DNA of 64,000 bases from UBA7672 sp044224605 (GCA_044224605.1 JBGAKC010000001.1:62001-126000); one strand, 5' to 3'. Positions 50,135 through 60,800 are shown, counted from the first letter of the stretch. Notes: generated from the letters alone by a model not told the origin. Made by a program: numbers and translations.

Positions 50135-52907
50135 GGGCAAGAATCTCCGTCGCATTGCTGATGGCGTGAATAAGGCGTGAGGGTTGAACAGGCTTGAAGA
50201 CGACGCCTGCGAAACCGGCTGCGACGAGGGTGGCCGCCTCACCGGCGTCTGCGGCCGTATACGCGAGGGCGGGTGTTGTGTCGTTCGGTCCGCGGCTACG
50301 CCGAATAGATTTAAGCGTCTCGATTCCAGTCAGGCCCGGCATCATCATGTCGATCAGCATCACATCAAACGGCGTCCGCATGGAAAGTGTCAGCGCCTCA
50401 AATCCGTCCCGTGCCTCGGTGATCTCGCAACCGGCAAGCTTGAGGATCGTCATTGCGAGTTCCCGGTGTTGCGGATGATCGTCAGCCACGAGCACGCGGA
50501 TCCCCGAAAGGCGGCCTGGCCGTTCGTCGAGCTCATTATTGCCCGAGGCGGCCACCGCTTCGGCATTGATCGTGCACCAGAAGCGGCTGCCGGCGCCAAG
50601 CTTGCTGTCAACGCCAATGCGGCCGCCCATGAGCTCGGTCAACTCCTTGCAGATGGCAAGACCAAGTCCCGTACCGCCATTTGTGCGTGCATTGCCGCCG
50701 TCCACCTGCGAAAAGCGCTGGAAGAGCAGACCCAGTCGGTCAGACGGTATTCCCGTGCCCGTATCTGTCACAGCGAAGCTCAGCTGGCCGGTGGTTGCGT
50801 CGTAAGCGACTGACAGCGCAACGTTTCCTGCAGCCGTGAACTTGATCGCATTGCCGGCAAGATTGAGCACGATCTGGCGGACCCGGTCCGGGTCGATTGC
50901 CAGCAGGACAGGCACGTCGGCGTGAATGTCGAGCAGCAGCGCGAGGTTTTTTGCTGTCGCCTGGGGCGACAGCAGGTCCAGCGTCATCCTGAAGAACTGA
51001 CGCACGTCTGTCGCGACCGGGCTGATCGCGACCTGACCGGCTTCCAGCTTGGAGAAGTCGAGGATGTCGTTGACCGTACTCAGGAGCGCGCGGCTGGCCA
51101 CATCAAGATGCTTGAGGCACCGGGCCGAGAGCTCGGAATGGTTCGGTTGTTCTGCAAGGAGTTTGGTGAACCCGAGAATGCTCGTGAGCGGTGTGCGCAG
51201 TTCGTGACTCATGTTGGCGAGGAACTGCGCCTTGGCTTCGGCAGCCGCCTCCGCGGCCTTGTGCGCCTCGACCAGCTCCTGCTCTACGGCTTTGCGCGCG
51301 GAGATGTTACGAACCACATCGACAAACTCGATCGGCTTATCGCCGTCCCAGACCAGCTTTGGCGCGACCTCAACCCAGACATGCGCGCCATCCTTGCAGA
51401 TCATCCGATACGTGATCGGCTCAACGCGCGCCGCATGGCCGAAATGAACCAGTTTCGTGTAGGCGCGACGGACATAGGGCCAGTCCTCGGGATGGATCAG
51501 GTCCGTTGTCTTGCGTCCGATCAGCTCGTCCGGCTCATAGCCGGTAAGCTCGCGGGCAGATGGTGAAACATAGAGAATCTCGCAGTCAAGACTGCTGCGG
51601 TTGATGAGGTCGACGCTGTTGTCTGCCAGCAGTCTGTAGAGGCGTTCGCGTTCGGCCGCGGCGCTCTCAAGCTCCCGGCGCGCTGTGATGTCGCGAATGA
51701 CAGCGACGATCTCGAAGCCTCCCTTCTCCATCGGCATGGATCGGAAGCTCACTTCCACCCAGCGAAGCGCGCCATCCTTCCTGACGGCCCTGACCTCGAT
51801 TGTGCGCTGCGCCTCGCTCCGGCAAAGCGTCGCGAAAACGGAAACAACCGCGGCCTGATCCTCGGGGTGGACAAAATCCTGCGCCGAACGGCCCGCCATC
51901 TCCTCGGGACGATAGCCAAGCAGCCGTTCGATCGCAGGAGAAATGTAGTTGCTCGATCCGTCGGGGCGGATTCGCGTTACAACGTCCGCCATATTCTCCG
52001 CAAGCAGGCGATATCGCTCCTCATTTCGTCGGGCGGCGGCAAGCGCGCGCGTGTGTTCGGTGATGTCCTGGAACACGCCGAAGACCGCGACCGGCGTATC
52101 CGACCTGTCGCGTTCGCAGAGCGAGCGGCCAACAACGTCGCGCACGTCACCATCGGCGCACCGCAGGCGTAGCTGAAAGCCTACCGGCCCCGCGCTCGAA
52201 ATAGCTTCATCGAGCGCTGCGTGAACCTTGGGCTGATCATCCGGATGATAAAAGTCGACCGCTCTGTCGAGGCTCGGGTCGAAGGAATCCGGAGATAGTC
52301 CATGAATGGCGTAGACTTCCTTTGACCAGACCACACGCTTGGAGCGCAGATCCAGACGCCAGTGACCCATTCCGCTAACGCCTTCGGCCATTTTCAGGAG
52401 GTTCACCTGCTCGTCCTGCGCGCGGGCGATGCGCTCCAGTTCGAGAAGATCCACAACAGCGTCTGCGAGCACGCGCAGTTGGTTCAGGCTGTCCTTATCG
52501 GGCTCTGGGTGTGGCCGGCTGTCGATGACGCAAAGCGCGCCGAGAACGTGTCCCTGTCGCGACGTCAATGCCGCTCCGGCGTAGAAACGGATACACGGCG
52601 CTCCGGTCACCAGCGGGTTGGCGGCAAAGCGAGCGTCCTGCGCCGCATCGGGCACGACGAGTATTCCTGACGGACCAAGTGGCAGCACGTGCGAGCAGAG
52701 CGCGTGCTCACGAGCCGTGCTGGTGAGGTCGAGGCCGCAGCGCGCCTTCAGCCACTGCCGGTCGCCATCTACGAGACTGACTGCCGCCATTGGCGCCCGG
52801 AACAGGCTTGCCGCAAGTTGCGCGAGCCGGTCCAGCGCAGGCGTGGAGGCGGTATCCCGCGGCTGGAAGTGCTCGACCTCTGCGAGCCGCTCGTCTTCGT
52901 CTTGCAC
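50124..52907 (-). CDS. Hybrid histidine kinase (GAF-PAS-PAS-PAS-HisKA-HATPase-REC)
   Basis: A 927-residue soluble kinase. Residues 20-165 are a GAF-like domain (LARLAASLFRAPMAAVSLVDGDRQWLKARCGLDLTS type, with CVIDSRPHPEPD). Three PAS folds follow (for example GLSPDSFDPSLDRAVDFYHPDDQ and RLLGYRPEEMAGRSAQDFVHPEDQ), then phospho-His near residue 566 in ANMSHELRTPLTSILGF, HATPase motifs NLAGNAIKFTAAGN and DTGTGIPSDRLGLLFQRFSQVDGG, and a C-terminal receiver (VLVADDHPQHRELAM, MLIDMMMPGLTGI, GVVFKPVQPS). GTG 52907 follows AAGGAA. No membrane helices, so it probably senses a cytoplasmic cue. Overlaps the next gene. Confidence 0.95.
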   Translation of the reverse strand: MQDEDERLAEVEHFQPRDTASTPALDRLAQLAASLFRAPMAAVSLVDGDRQWLKARCGLDLTSTAREHALCSHVLPLGPSGILVVPDAAQDARFAANPLVTGAPCIRFYAGAALTSRQGHVLGALCVIDSRPHPEPDKDSLNQLRVLADAVVDLLELERIARAQDEQVNLLKMAEGVSGMGHWRLDLRSKRVVWSKEVYAIHGLSPDSFDPSLDRAVDFYHPDDQPKVHAALDEAISSAGPVGFQLRLRCADGDVRDVVGRSLCERDRSDTPVAVFGVFQDITEHTRALAAARRNEERYRLLAENMADVVTRIRPDGSSNYISPAIERLLGYRPEEMAGRSAQDFVHPEDQAAVVSVFATLCRSEAQRTIEVRAVRKDGALRWVEVSFRSMPMEKGGFEIVAVIRDITARRELESAAAERERLYRLLADNSVDLINRSSLDCEILYVSPSARELTGYEPDELIGRKTTDLIHPEDWPYVRRAYTKLVHFGHAARVEPITYRMICKDGAHVWVEVAPKLVWDGDKPIEFVDVVRNISARKAVEQELVEAHKAAEAAAEAKAQFLANMSHELRTPLTSILGFTKLLAEQPNHSELSARCLKHLDVASRALLSTVNDILDFSKLEAGQVAISPVATDVRQFFRMTLDLLSPQATAKNLALLLDIHADVPVLLAIDPDRVRQIVLNLAGNAIKFTAAGNVALSVAYDATTGQLSFAVTDTGTGIPSDRLGLLFQRFSQVDGGNARTNGGTGLGLAICKELTELMGGRIGVDSKLGAGSRFWCTINAEAVAASGNNELDERPGRLSGIRVLVADDHPQHRELAMTILKLAGCEITEARDGFEALTLSMRTPFDVMLIDMMMPGLTGIETLKSIRRSRGPNDTTPALAYTAADAGEAATLVAAGFAGVVFKPVQPSRLIHAISNATEILAHAC

Positions 52908-53545
52908 GTCAATTCCTTTTTTGAGGATGAGGCTGCACCGGAATGGTTAACACCAGGCGCCAAACTCTCAGTTTTCACGAGCGTCTAGTCGGTCGAGTGT
53001 CAACCAGCGCCGGTTCAAAAATCGTGAGAAGGGAGATTTTCTGGCATCCAAGTCTTGCGGAGTAGCGCGGTAAGCTTCGGCGCTCGTGCCAAGACATGAT
53101 TTGCCCGTCTTGCGAGCCGCCGATCGCGTTGGCGTCCGCCGTGACCCTCTCGATCGTTCAGTCGGCGTAGGCGCGATGGTTCTCCGGCATGTGATCGAGC
53201 TGGGTGTTGTGCCGGCCACATGTGCCTTCGCGGCGATGCGCTACGATCCGCTCGCCCTTGAGGAAGATTTCCAACGTGCGGGCAGCGATCCGGACGTCGA
53301 CTTGGGCCCGCAGGTACCGATAGCCCATTCAGCTGACGCCATGGCGGCATAGAGGTCATCTTTGGACGCCGGCGAAGCCGAGCGCGCCCCTCAGGCAGGC
53401 CGGACGCCTACATTGGGGTGGCCTTCGCGCCAGAACATGACTTACCGGTACAATTACGAGTTGCGGTAACGGATCCGCTGCGAAGCTCCAACAAATGAGC
53501 AGAGACCCGGCGGCGGCGGATTGGTAGTATACCCTGTGGCACGAT
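52908..53545. other. 638-base region with no intact gene, containing a transposase fossil
   Basis: The left part is the promoter region of the kinase. The middle holds the IS21-type fragment listed separately. From 53360 to 53545 nothing is recognised. The region separates the kinase operon from the glycosyltransferase operon. Confidence 0.6.
53170..53330 (-). pseudogene. Fragment of an IS21-family (IstA) transposase
   Basis: Reading the minus strand gives GYRYLRAQVDVRIAART, LEIFLKGERIVAHRREG, and DHMPENHRAYAD, then a stop where the family has tryptophan (TGA for TGG), then TIERVTADANAIG. This follows the C-terminal half of IstA (YxVPYRY..., VEIF..GERIA.H.R, MP..HRAY.DWTPER). Flanking frame is broken on both sides. 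It is an insertion-sequence fossil with no detectable ends. Confidence 0.7.
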
Positions 53546-54964
53546 TCAGGCGCGGGCAAAGCCCTTGCGCTGCATTTCACCCCAGCCGCGACCGCCGCGC
53601 AGCCAGTCCCAGCAGCCCATCAGCCGCCACACTGAGTTGAGCTGCCTGTATCCCAAATTCTCGACAACTGCCCAAGCGGCGAGGACCAATAGGTCACGGC
53701 TCTGCGACGCTCGTCGCAGTTGCTGCTCTTCCAGTACGAGGGCGCCGACGCTGACCGCGATGCCGAAAACGATGCTGACCGCCAGAAAGGCCAAGAGGAA
53801 TTCGACCGATAAGACTCCGAGCAAGCAGAATGTAGGCAACAATAGGTATCCGAGAATCTCGGCGACCGGTCCGAGGACATCGACAACCAGGACGCCCCCC
53901 AGTCCAGCGAAACCTATGCGGCCATAGCGCGGGTTGAACAGCATGGTCCGGTGCAGTGCGAAGGCCTCAAGTGATCCGCGTTGCCATCGTCTGCGCTGCC
54001 GAGACAGCGATTTAAGGGTTTCCGGAGCCTCCGTCCAGCAAACGGGCTCAGGAACGAAGGCTATTTTGTACTCGCGCTTCTGCTCGCGTTGGAGGCGGTG
54101 CAGGCGCAGGACAAGTTCCATGTCCTCTCCAACCAGACCGCGCGCATAGCCGCCCGCTTTGATGACAGCGCTCCGACGAAACAACCCGAAGGCGCCGGAA
54201 ATGATCGTAAGTGTTCCAACACGGCTCCAGGCCAATCGCGCCATGAGAAACGCGCGCATGTACTCGACGGTCTGAAGCAGGGCGAGTGGGTCTCGAGGAA
54301 GTCGATACCGCTTCACGCGCCCACCGGCGACCAGACATCCATTCGCAATTCGAACGGTTCCGCCCGCAGCGATGACACGCTCCGGGTCGGCGATAAACGG
54401 CTGCACGGCGCGTAGCAGCGCGTCCGGTTCGAGAATCGAGTCGGCATCCATCGAGCAGAAGACTGCGTTTTTGGTGTAATTAAGGCCCGCATTCAGCGCG
54501 TCGGCTTTGCCGCCATTCTCCTTGTCAATCACAAGTAGGGCAGGCTGCAGGCGCGAGGTAAACAGGCCTCGGACGGGCGTGTGCGAAAGGGTAGCTGCGC
54601 TATCGCGTCGAACCTGTTCAAGCCCGAACGCATCTCGTAGAACTTCGAGCGTTCCGTCAGTGGATCCATCATTGATGACAACGACTTCGAAGGACGGGTA
54701 CTGTTGCAGCAGCAGAGACCGCACGCTTTCGACAATTGTTTCTGCTTCGTTGTAAGCGGGGGCGAGGATGCTGATGGAGGGTGCTTCTTCCGAAGTGCGT
54801 TGCCAGACAAGTTCGGAGCGCGGTTGGGGCGGATCATCCCGCAGGGCGCGCGCCGCGAGGACGAGTTGCACGACGTGCAGTCCGTTCTGTACGCTGGCAA
54901 GCAGTACAAGCGCCAACGCGGTTAACTCGATACCGGCCAGTGCGAGGTTCGGAAATGGGCTCAT
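53546..54964 (-). CDS. Membrane family 2 glycosyltransferase
   Basis: A 472-residue processive-type glycosyltransferase. Start at 54964 overlaps the HEAT-gene stop (ATGA). An N-terminal helix, then SISILAPAYNEAETIVESVRSLL, VVINDGSTDGT (DxD region), SMDADSILEPDALLRAV, VGEDMELVLRLHRL and QRRRWQRGSLEAF, all typical of cellulose/PNAG-type synthases (D, DxD, ED, RxxRW). Two or more helices follow. Product is unknown; neighbours point to an exported polysaccharide. Fourth gene of the operon beginning with the response regulator at 57087. Confidence 0.92.
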   Translation of the reverse strand: MSPFPNLALAGIELTALALVLLASVQNGLHVVQLVLAARALRDDPPQPRSELVWQRTSEEAPSISILAPAYNEAETIVESVRSLLLQQYPSFEVVVINDGSTDGTLEVLRDAFGLEQVRRDSAATLSHTPVRGLFTSRLQPALLVIDKENGGKADALNAGLNYTKNAVFCSMDADSILEPDALLRAVQPFIADPERVIAAGGTVRIANGCLVAGGRVKRYRLPRDPLALLQTVEYMRAFLMARLAWSRVGTLTIISGAFGLFRRSAVIKAGGYARGLVGEDMELVLRLHRLQREQKREYKIAFVPEPVCWTEAPETLKSLSRQRRRWQRGSLEAFALHRTMLFNPRYGRIGFAGLGGVLVVDVLGPVAEILGYLLLPTFCLLGVLSVEFLLAFLAVSIVFGIAVSVGALVLEEQQLRRASQSRDLLVLAAWAVVENLGYRQLNSVWRLMGCWDWLRGGRGWGEMQRKGFARA

Positions 54965-55935
54965 GCTGCGACCGTGTCTCGGTCCGCCGACTCCAGGACC
55001 AGGAGTGCTTCGCTCGCGCGCAGGCGGACCCACCAATGCTCGTCATGCCGCAGTGCGCGCAATTCTGGTTCCGCCCTAGCGAGCCGAACCCGGCCGGCCG
55101 CCAAAGCGGCGCTCGCACGAACAGTCCAGTCGGCATCGCCCAATCCTCGCATGACAAGCTCATCGCTCGCCACTCCGGGTCGTTGTGCAATGGCGGCAAT
55201 ACAGGCTGCTCGGACTTGAGGCGCCGCGTCATCTGCGATCGCAATTAGCGCATCGAATGCCCCCTGATCCAGGTTGGCGGCAAGCCCCTCTATGATGGCG
55301 ACGCGCGTTGCGATTGGAGTGTCGGCGAGCACCAGAATATGCCGGCCGTTGCGTGGGAATTTTTCCGCCATCAGTTTGGTTAGTGCGAGAGCCCGCGCGC
55401 GGTTGCGCGGCGCGGCATTCCCCGCAATGGCCAGTATGTCGGAAAAGGCGGGTGGCGCTCCGATCAGGATCGAGGCACGCATGGCTGCGAAGCGCACGTC
55501 CGGATGCGAGTCCCACCACGCTTGCTGAAGCGCGGCCTCCGACTCGCCGGGCGCAAAAGCGGCGAGAGCCTCTGCTGCGCATTGACGATCCTGCGGTTTG
55601 CCATCCTGCAGGCGCCGGCGCAGGGCCTCCGCGGTTCCCGCTCTGGTAAGATCTTCGACAAAATCCTTCCGGGTCTCGCCGCGAACCAACCCAAGCACCT
55701 CGAGAACCAATGGCGCAAGCGCGTCGAGCCTTGCTGCTCGCCTAACGCTCCGCCGAAGAACGCGCGTTGATATGCTCGACTTCATCAGGACTTGAAGAAT
55801 GCCGGCTCTGGCGCGGGCGATGCGCCTGTCGCGCCATGCTCCAAAGGGCCGCGCGATCAGTATCATCGCCAGGCCAAAAAAGGACACAGACGCGAGCGAC
55901 ACGGACAGAGTCCAGAGGAAGCTGAGCAGGTTCAT
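54961..55935 (-). CDS. Membrane-anchored HEAT-repeat protein
   Basis: A 324-residue protein. An N-terminal helix (LSVSLASVSFFGLAMILIARPF) anchors it, and the rest is alpha-helical repeats of about 30 residues: CAAEALAAFAPGESEAALQQAWWDSHPDVRFAAMRASIL, VRAACIAAIAQRPGVASDELVMRGLGDADWTVRASAALAAG, and others. HEAT repeats act as protein-docking surfaces; next to a GT2 and a YaiO-like barrel it probably belongs to a synthase complex. ATG at 55935 is close after the YaiO-like stop. Confidence 0.85.
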   Translation of the reverse strand: MNLLSFLWTLSVSLASVSFFGLAMILIARPFGAWRDRRIARARAGILQVLMKSSISTRVLRRSVRRAARLDALAPLVLEVLGLVRGETRKDFVEDLTRAGTAEALRRRLQDGKPQDRQCAAEALAAFAPGESEAALQQAWWDSHPDVRFAAMRASILIGAPPAFSDILAIAGNAAPRNRARALALTKLMAEKFPRNGRHILVLADTPIATRVAIIEGLAANLDQGAFDALIAIADDAAPQVRAACIAAIAQRPGVASDELVMRGLGDADWTVRASAALAAGRVRLARAEPELRALRHDEHWWVRLRASEALLVLESADRDTVAA

Positions 55936-55936
55936 G

Positions 55937-56692
55937 TCAAAATCTGTATGCCGCGCCAGCCGACACCTCTTCCCGATCATACGGGCCTCGATCCTCGCGG
56001 GTTAAGTCGAGTCGAAAGAGCAGTGTGTCGCTCGCATCGAAACGAACGCCGGCTGTCCATCCCTGAACACGTGTGACGATTCCCTCTGTCGTCTCCGGCG
56101 CTTCAACATAGGCGATCCGGGCATGGATCTGTGGCGCCAGGGGTATGTCGGCGCGAAGAACAAAGCCCATCAGCGCCGGCCCGCCGCGCTCACCCACGGC
56201 GACAGCCTGGAGGCCTCCTCGCAGACCTTCAGCAGTGAAGAGATGATCGAGACCAATCTTCAGTGCATAGATATCGCCCGAAGCGAACCGCGATGCGTCA
56301 GCATCCAGCGTCAGGCGCGTTACGTCCGCCCGAGCCGCCAGGTCCATCGCGCCGCCCACCTTCAGGCCGAATTCAGGCCGGAAGTCCGCTTCAGTCGCCC
56401 CACCGGCCGCAAGGTAGAACGATCCGTGCGGCAGTGTTCGATCGATTCTCAGTTCCGAATAAAGATCATGCTTTCCGAAGCGTTCCTGTTCCTCGACCTT
56501 CAAGGCCGTCGCCCATCCGTCCTTGAACGGGCGCGAGATGGCGACGAAAGTCTCGCGCCAGTCCTGCAATCCGCCCGACAGCCTGCTCTGGCTGACGCCA
56601 GCATCAATCCGTAAAGCCGGATCGGCCGATGCTCCTTGCGCGCAGACTGAGTAGATGGCGACTAGCGCAGACAGTTTGAGCAGGTCGTTCAT
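55937..56692 (-). CDS. YaiO-family outer-membrane beta-barrel
   Basis: A 251-residue barrel with a signal peptide ending GASADPALR. It shows regular amphipathic strands (GGLQDWRETFVAISRPF, GWATALKVEEQERFGKHDLYSELRIDRTLPHGSFYLAAGG, IGLDHLFTAEGLRGGLQAVAVGERG) and ends AGAAYRF, a good outer-membrane C-terminus. YaiO-type barrels are found with exopolysaccharide synthases, so it may be the export pore of this operon. Start overlaps the response-regulator stop. Confidence 0.85.
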   Translation of the reverse strand: MNDLLKLSALVAIYSVCAQGASADPALRIDAGVSQSRLSGGLQDWRETFVAISRPFKDGWATALKVEEQERFGKHDLYSELRIDRTLPHGSFYLAAGGATEADFRPEFGLKVGGAMDLAARADVTRLTLDADASRFASGDIYALKIGLDHLFTAEGLRGGLQAVAVGERGGPALMGFVLRADIPLAPQIHARIAYVEAPETTEGIVTRVQGWTAGVRFDASDTLLFRLDLTREDRGPYDREEVSAGAAYRF

Positions 56693-57087
56693 GCCGCCGC
56701 CCGCGGAACGAGTCTTTCGATCCTCGCGACAAGCTCATTAGGGCTGAAAGGCTTGGTGAGAAAATCAGACGCGCCCAATCGCAGGGCGCCGATGACATGA
56801 TCTTCGCCCTTCAGGGTCGTCAGCATCAGAACTTTGAGTTGCTGTAACTGAGATTCAGCATGAAGGTGACGCAGCACCTCAAGACCGCCCATCACGGGCA
56901 TCATCTGATCGAGAATCATCGCATCAGGTGATTCCAAGTCGAGCAGCGCGAGGGCGGCCTCGCCATCAGGGGCGGAGACCACGCGATATCCAGCCGCTGA
57001 CAGGTGATGCTCAAGCAGCATGACTAGCAGCGGGTCATCGTCTGCTACGAGTATGACGCGATTGGTCGGATTCGTTTTGTTCGGCAT
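56689..57087 (-). CDS. Single-domain response regulator, first gene of the glycosyltransferase operon
   Basis: A 132-residue receiver: VILVADDDPLLVMLLEHHLS, phospho-acceptor in AMILDQMMPVMGGLEVL, and DFLTKPFSPNELVARI. No output domain. ATGA links it to the YaiO-like gene, so the four genes regulator-YaiO-HEAT-GT2 are one operon. A direct role of phospho-signal in polysaccharide synthesis or assembly is a reasonable inference. The ATG at 57087 is used rather than an upstream in-frame start at 57117. Confidence 0.9.
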   Translation of the reverse strand: MPNKTNPTNRVILVADDDPLLVMLLEHHLSAAGYRVVSAPDGEAALALLDLESPDAMILDQMMPVMGGLEVLRHLHAESQLQQLKVLMLTTLKGEDHVIGALRLGASDFLTKPFSPNELVARIERLVPRAAA

Positions 57088-57245
57088 GGCGAGGCTCTCG
57101 TGATCAAGCGCATCCATCTCACAGCGGCGTGAAAAAACGCTTGCAGCGCCGCTCTCAATTCTGCGAGCAAACTGCGAGATTCGCGTGCTTATTTCTTCGT
57201 TCAGTTAGGGGGCGCAGTATCCTGGAGAAAGTTGAGAGCGGTCGC

Positions 57246-57554
57246 ATGAGCCGCGGCTACATTCTCGTCGTGGATGACGACGTCCTGCTTGCTGAGCTTG
57301 CGGTGGCGGTTCTCCAGCCGGACGGTGACGAAACCAGAGTGGCGCACGACGGCAGAGAGGCGCTCCGGGTGATCGAGAAACGCGTTCCTGACCTAGTTCT
57401 TCTCGACGCAAACATGCCGGTGCTCGATGGCTTCGGAGTTCTCGTGGCTCTCAAGGCAGATCCGATTCTCAGGCGAATTCCTGTAATAATGCTCACGGCG
57501 TTGCGGTCCGAAGCCGACTTCGCGAGGGCGCGAGAATTTAAAGTTGAGGGCTAG
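57246..57554 (+). pseudogene. Response regulator receiver truncated by an amber codon
   Basis: 102 codons form a good receiver (YILVVDDDVLLAELAVAVL, LVLLDANMPVLDGFGVLVAL, VIMLTALRSEADFARAREF) but TAG at 57552-57554 stands where the family has Tyr, just before VAKPC: reading through it would give VEG-(Y)-VAKPCDPGHLR to a TAA at 57588-57590. The conserved lysine is thus lost, and even the read-through product lacks the last helix. Probably non-functional. Its ribosome site GAGAAAG is weak. Confidence 0.7.
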
Positions 57555-57827
57555 GTCGCAAAGCCATGTGATCCTGGCCATCTGCGTTAAAGAGTTGCGG
57601 TTGCGTTTCAGCGCCGCCGGCAAGCGCGACACGTTCCGATTGGCGGAACGCCGCCTGCTGGTCCTGGCGGGGCCCTCTTAAGTGGCCCCGGCGGCGAGAG
57701 CGAGTTCTCGACTCGTAGCGGCGATCCACCCGCGAGCTCATGATCAATTGTGAAGCTCGCTCAGGGCAGGCCGGTAGTCGTGCGGTGCAAATTGATACAG
57801 TTTGACAGAGATAGCCGGATCGCACGC

Positions 57828-60800
57828 ATGCGGAATTTTAATCAGGACGCTTCACGCCCCCAAACTCCATGGTTTGGCGCCATGGAGATCAGCGCAGGCA
57901 CAGTTGCTTCTGCCCTGTGTCTTGCAGGTCTGTCGGCAGGGGTTGTTTTTCTAAGTCATCAGTTCACGCAGGACGCAGGCCGTGTGGCGTCCATTTGGCC
58001 TCTGAATGCGCTCCTGCTTGCGATCATCCTTCGCTGGCCAGGCGCATCTCCCGCGGTCGTGATTGCCATCGGCGCCGCCAGTAATGTGGCCGTTGATCTC
58101 GCTATGGGCGACACGGTCTTCAACGGCCTGGCCCTTACGCTCGCTAACGTCGTCGAAATGGCAGTCTGTATTTATTTCCTCCGCCCCAAGGGCGCGACGT
58201 TCGATATCTCACGCCCGCACTCACTTCTTCGCTTCGTATTTATTGCTGGCGGGATCGCGCCAGCGGCATCCGCCGCAATCGCAGCCTGCGTCCTGACCAC
58301 TAAGGCTACTTTTTTAGAGACGTTGGGCGTCTGGTTTGCCGCTGACGCATTAGGGATGCTGATTTTTACGCCAGCCCTTCTGGTAGTCGGTTCTACACGC
58401 GCCGAAGGAGTGTTTCCGCGCAGGTCTTTCACGGAGTGGGGACTTGGCGTCGCCATTCTCGTGACGGTTCTTTTTGCCGTCTTTGGCCAGCGAAGCTATC
58501 CACTGCTGTTTCTGGTTTACCCAGTCGTGATTCTCGCGACTTTCCGTGGCGGACTTACCGCCACGGCGATGTCCATACTTGTAACCGCTTGCGTAGCCAT
58601 CTGGGCATCCGTTGTTGGCTACGGGCCTACTCAGTTGATCCCTGGGTCCGAGACCGACCGCGTTCTCGTGCTTCAGGGCTTTTTGGCGGTCATGACCCTA
58701 ACGTCACTTCCGGTTGCAATGGCGCTGGCCGAACGCGCGCGCGCAAGCGCGTCGCTGCGTGCGGCAAGAGAAGAAGCTGAGCGTGCAGGAGTTGAAGCAC
58801 GCGCAAGCGAAAATCGTTATCGAGCGCTAGCTGATTATTCAACCGACATCGTTGTCAGGTTGGGCAAGGGCGGAATTATCTCCTACGCGTCGCCCGCTTG
58901 CGGGATCCTCGGCATCACACCCGAACAGGCGGTAGGGCGCTCGACGATCGATTTCGCAGCGCCGGAAGATCGCGCGTTCGCCATCAAGACATTGGAAGAT
59001 CTGTTCAGCGGCGCCGAACCGGATCGGTCAATTCGCAGGGAATTTCGTGTTCCGCGCACTGATGGAGCCGTCCTCTGGCTGGAAGGTAACCCAAGTATCA
59101 TTCGCGATGCCGACGGGGCTCCAGTTGAAGTCGTGACCACTTATCGCGACGTGACGACAAGGCGTCAGCTCGAGGATGAGCTTCGGGACGCCAACCTGGC
59201 GGCGCACACCGCAACCGAAGCACCCCGCGCGAGCGAGCACAGATTCCGAGCCATAGCGGAAACGTCGCGTGACATGGTTGCGCGCATGGACATGAACGGC
59301 GTCATTCGTTTTGTCAGTCCCAGTTGTGAAACGGTCATGGGATTTAGCCAAGAGGAAATGCTGGGCACAACGACCATGGCTCATACCCACCGTGAAGATT
59401 TGGAGGACGTGGAGGGCTTTTTTGCGAAACTCATCTCCGACGGCCCGAACGCACCGCCACGGCCGTACACGTTTCGCGCGCGACGCAAGGATGGCCGGAT
59501 CATCTGGCTGGAAGGAATTCCCAAAATTCTTTTCGACGAAGCGGGGAGGCCGAGCGAGATTCAGGACTCGGCTCGCGACGTGACAGCGCGGAAGGAGCTG
59601 GAGCAAGCGCTGGCCGAGGCTCGTGTGGCGGCAGAGGCGGCGGCGGAGGCTAAGGCGGAATTTCTCGCAAATATGAGCCATGAACTGCGGACACCTCTCA
59701 ACAGCATTATCGGGTTCACGCAACTGCTGGCCGGAAGCGCCGCGCTGCCGCAAGCCGAGCGAAGGCATGTTGATCTCGTTGCAATGTCGAGCCGCAGCCT
59801 GCTGACGGTCGTCAATGACATTCTTGATTTTTCCACTCTGGACGAAGGCCGTATCCGCCTTGAGCAACGACCGTTTTCGGTCGGCGAGACAATCTGCCGT
59901 TGCGTGGACTCGCTCACCTTGCAAGCTGATGCAAAAAACCTTCGACTGGAAACGCGACTGGACGAAACCCTCGCGCCATATCTGGTGGGCGATGACACGA
60001 GACTGACCCAGATTCTCCTGAACCTGATCGGCAATGCCGTAAAATTCACGGATCAGGGCAGCGTTGCGATTTCGGTTCACACACTTCCATCCGTTCGGGA
60101 TTATCAAGCATTCCGGATCACGGTGCGCGATACCGGCATCGGAATTCCCAGAGATCGTCTGGATCAACTTTTTGTTCGATTCTCGCAGATCGACTCCTCG
60201 ATCAACAGACGTTTTGGCGGAAGCGGCTTGGGATTAGCGATCACAAAAGGCCTTGTTGACCTGATGAAGGGGCAGATCGGCGTTGAATCTCTCCTCGGGG
60301 AGGGGACGACATTCTGGGTCGAGCTGAATCTGCCTATTGCGCGCTCCACGGAGATCCCAAGACCGCTCGGTGACGCGCCGCCAGCTGTTGTCGCTCCCGG
60401 CAAAAAACTGCGGGTCCTTGTTGTGGATGATGTCGACCTCAACCGGGAACTCGCGGTAGCTTTTCTGGCGACGTCAGGACATCTGGTTGATCTGGCGTCC
60501 GATGGGCAGGAGGCGACAGCGCTTGTTCAGACTCAACACTACGACATCGTCTTTATGGACGTGCAGATGCCTCGCATGGACGGGCTGACGGCAACTCGCC
60601 TGATTCGCGCGATCCCTAACCGTAGCAACCTTCCCATTGTCGCCATGACAGCTCAGGCGTTGCCGGACCAGATCGCGGCGTGCCGGGAAGCCGGAATGGA
60701 CGACTACCTACCCAAGCCGATCACCGCGGAAAGCCTCCCGGTCATGATCACCAAATGGGCGCAAGCGAGGACCGACGCCAAATCGGACGCGTCAGGTCAA

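Noticed and set aside
53015..53359. A 114-codon minus-strand frame as a protein
   Set aside because: The reading frame is different from that of the IS21-like fragment and has no conserved features; the fossil explains the local protein-like signal.
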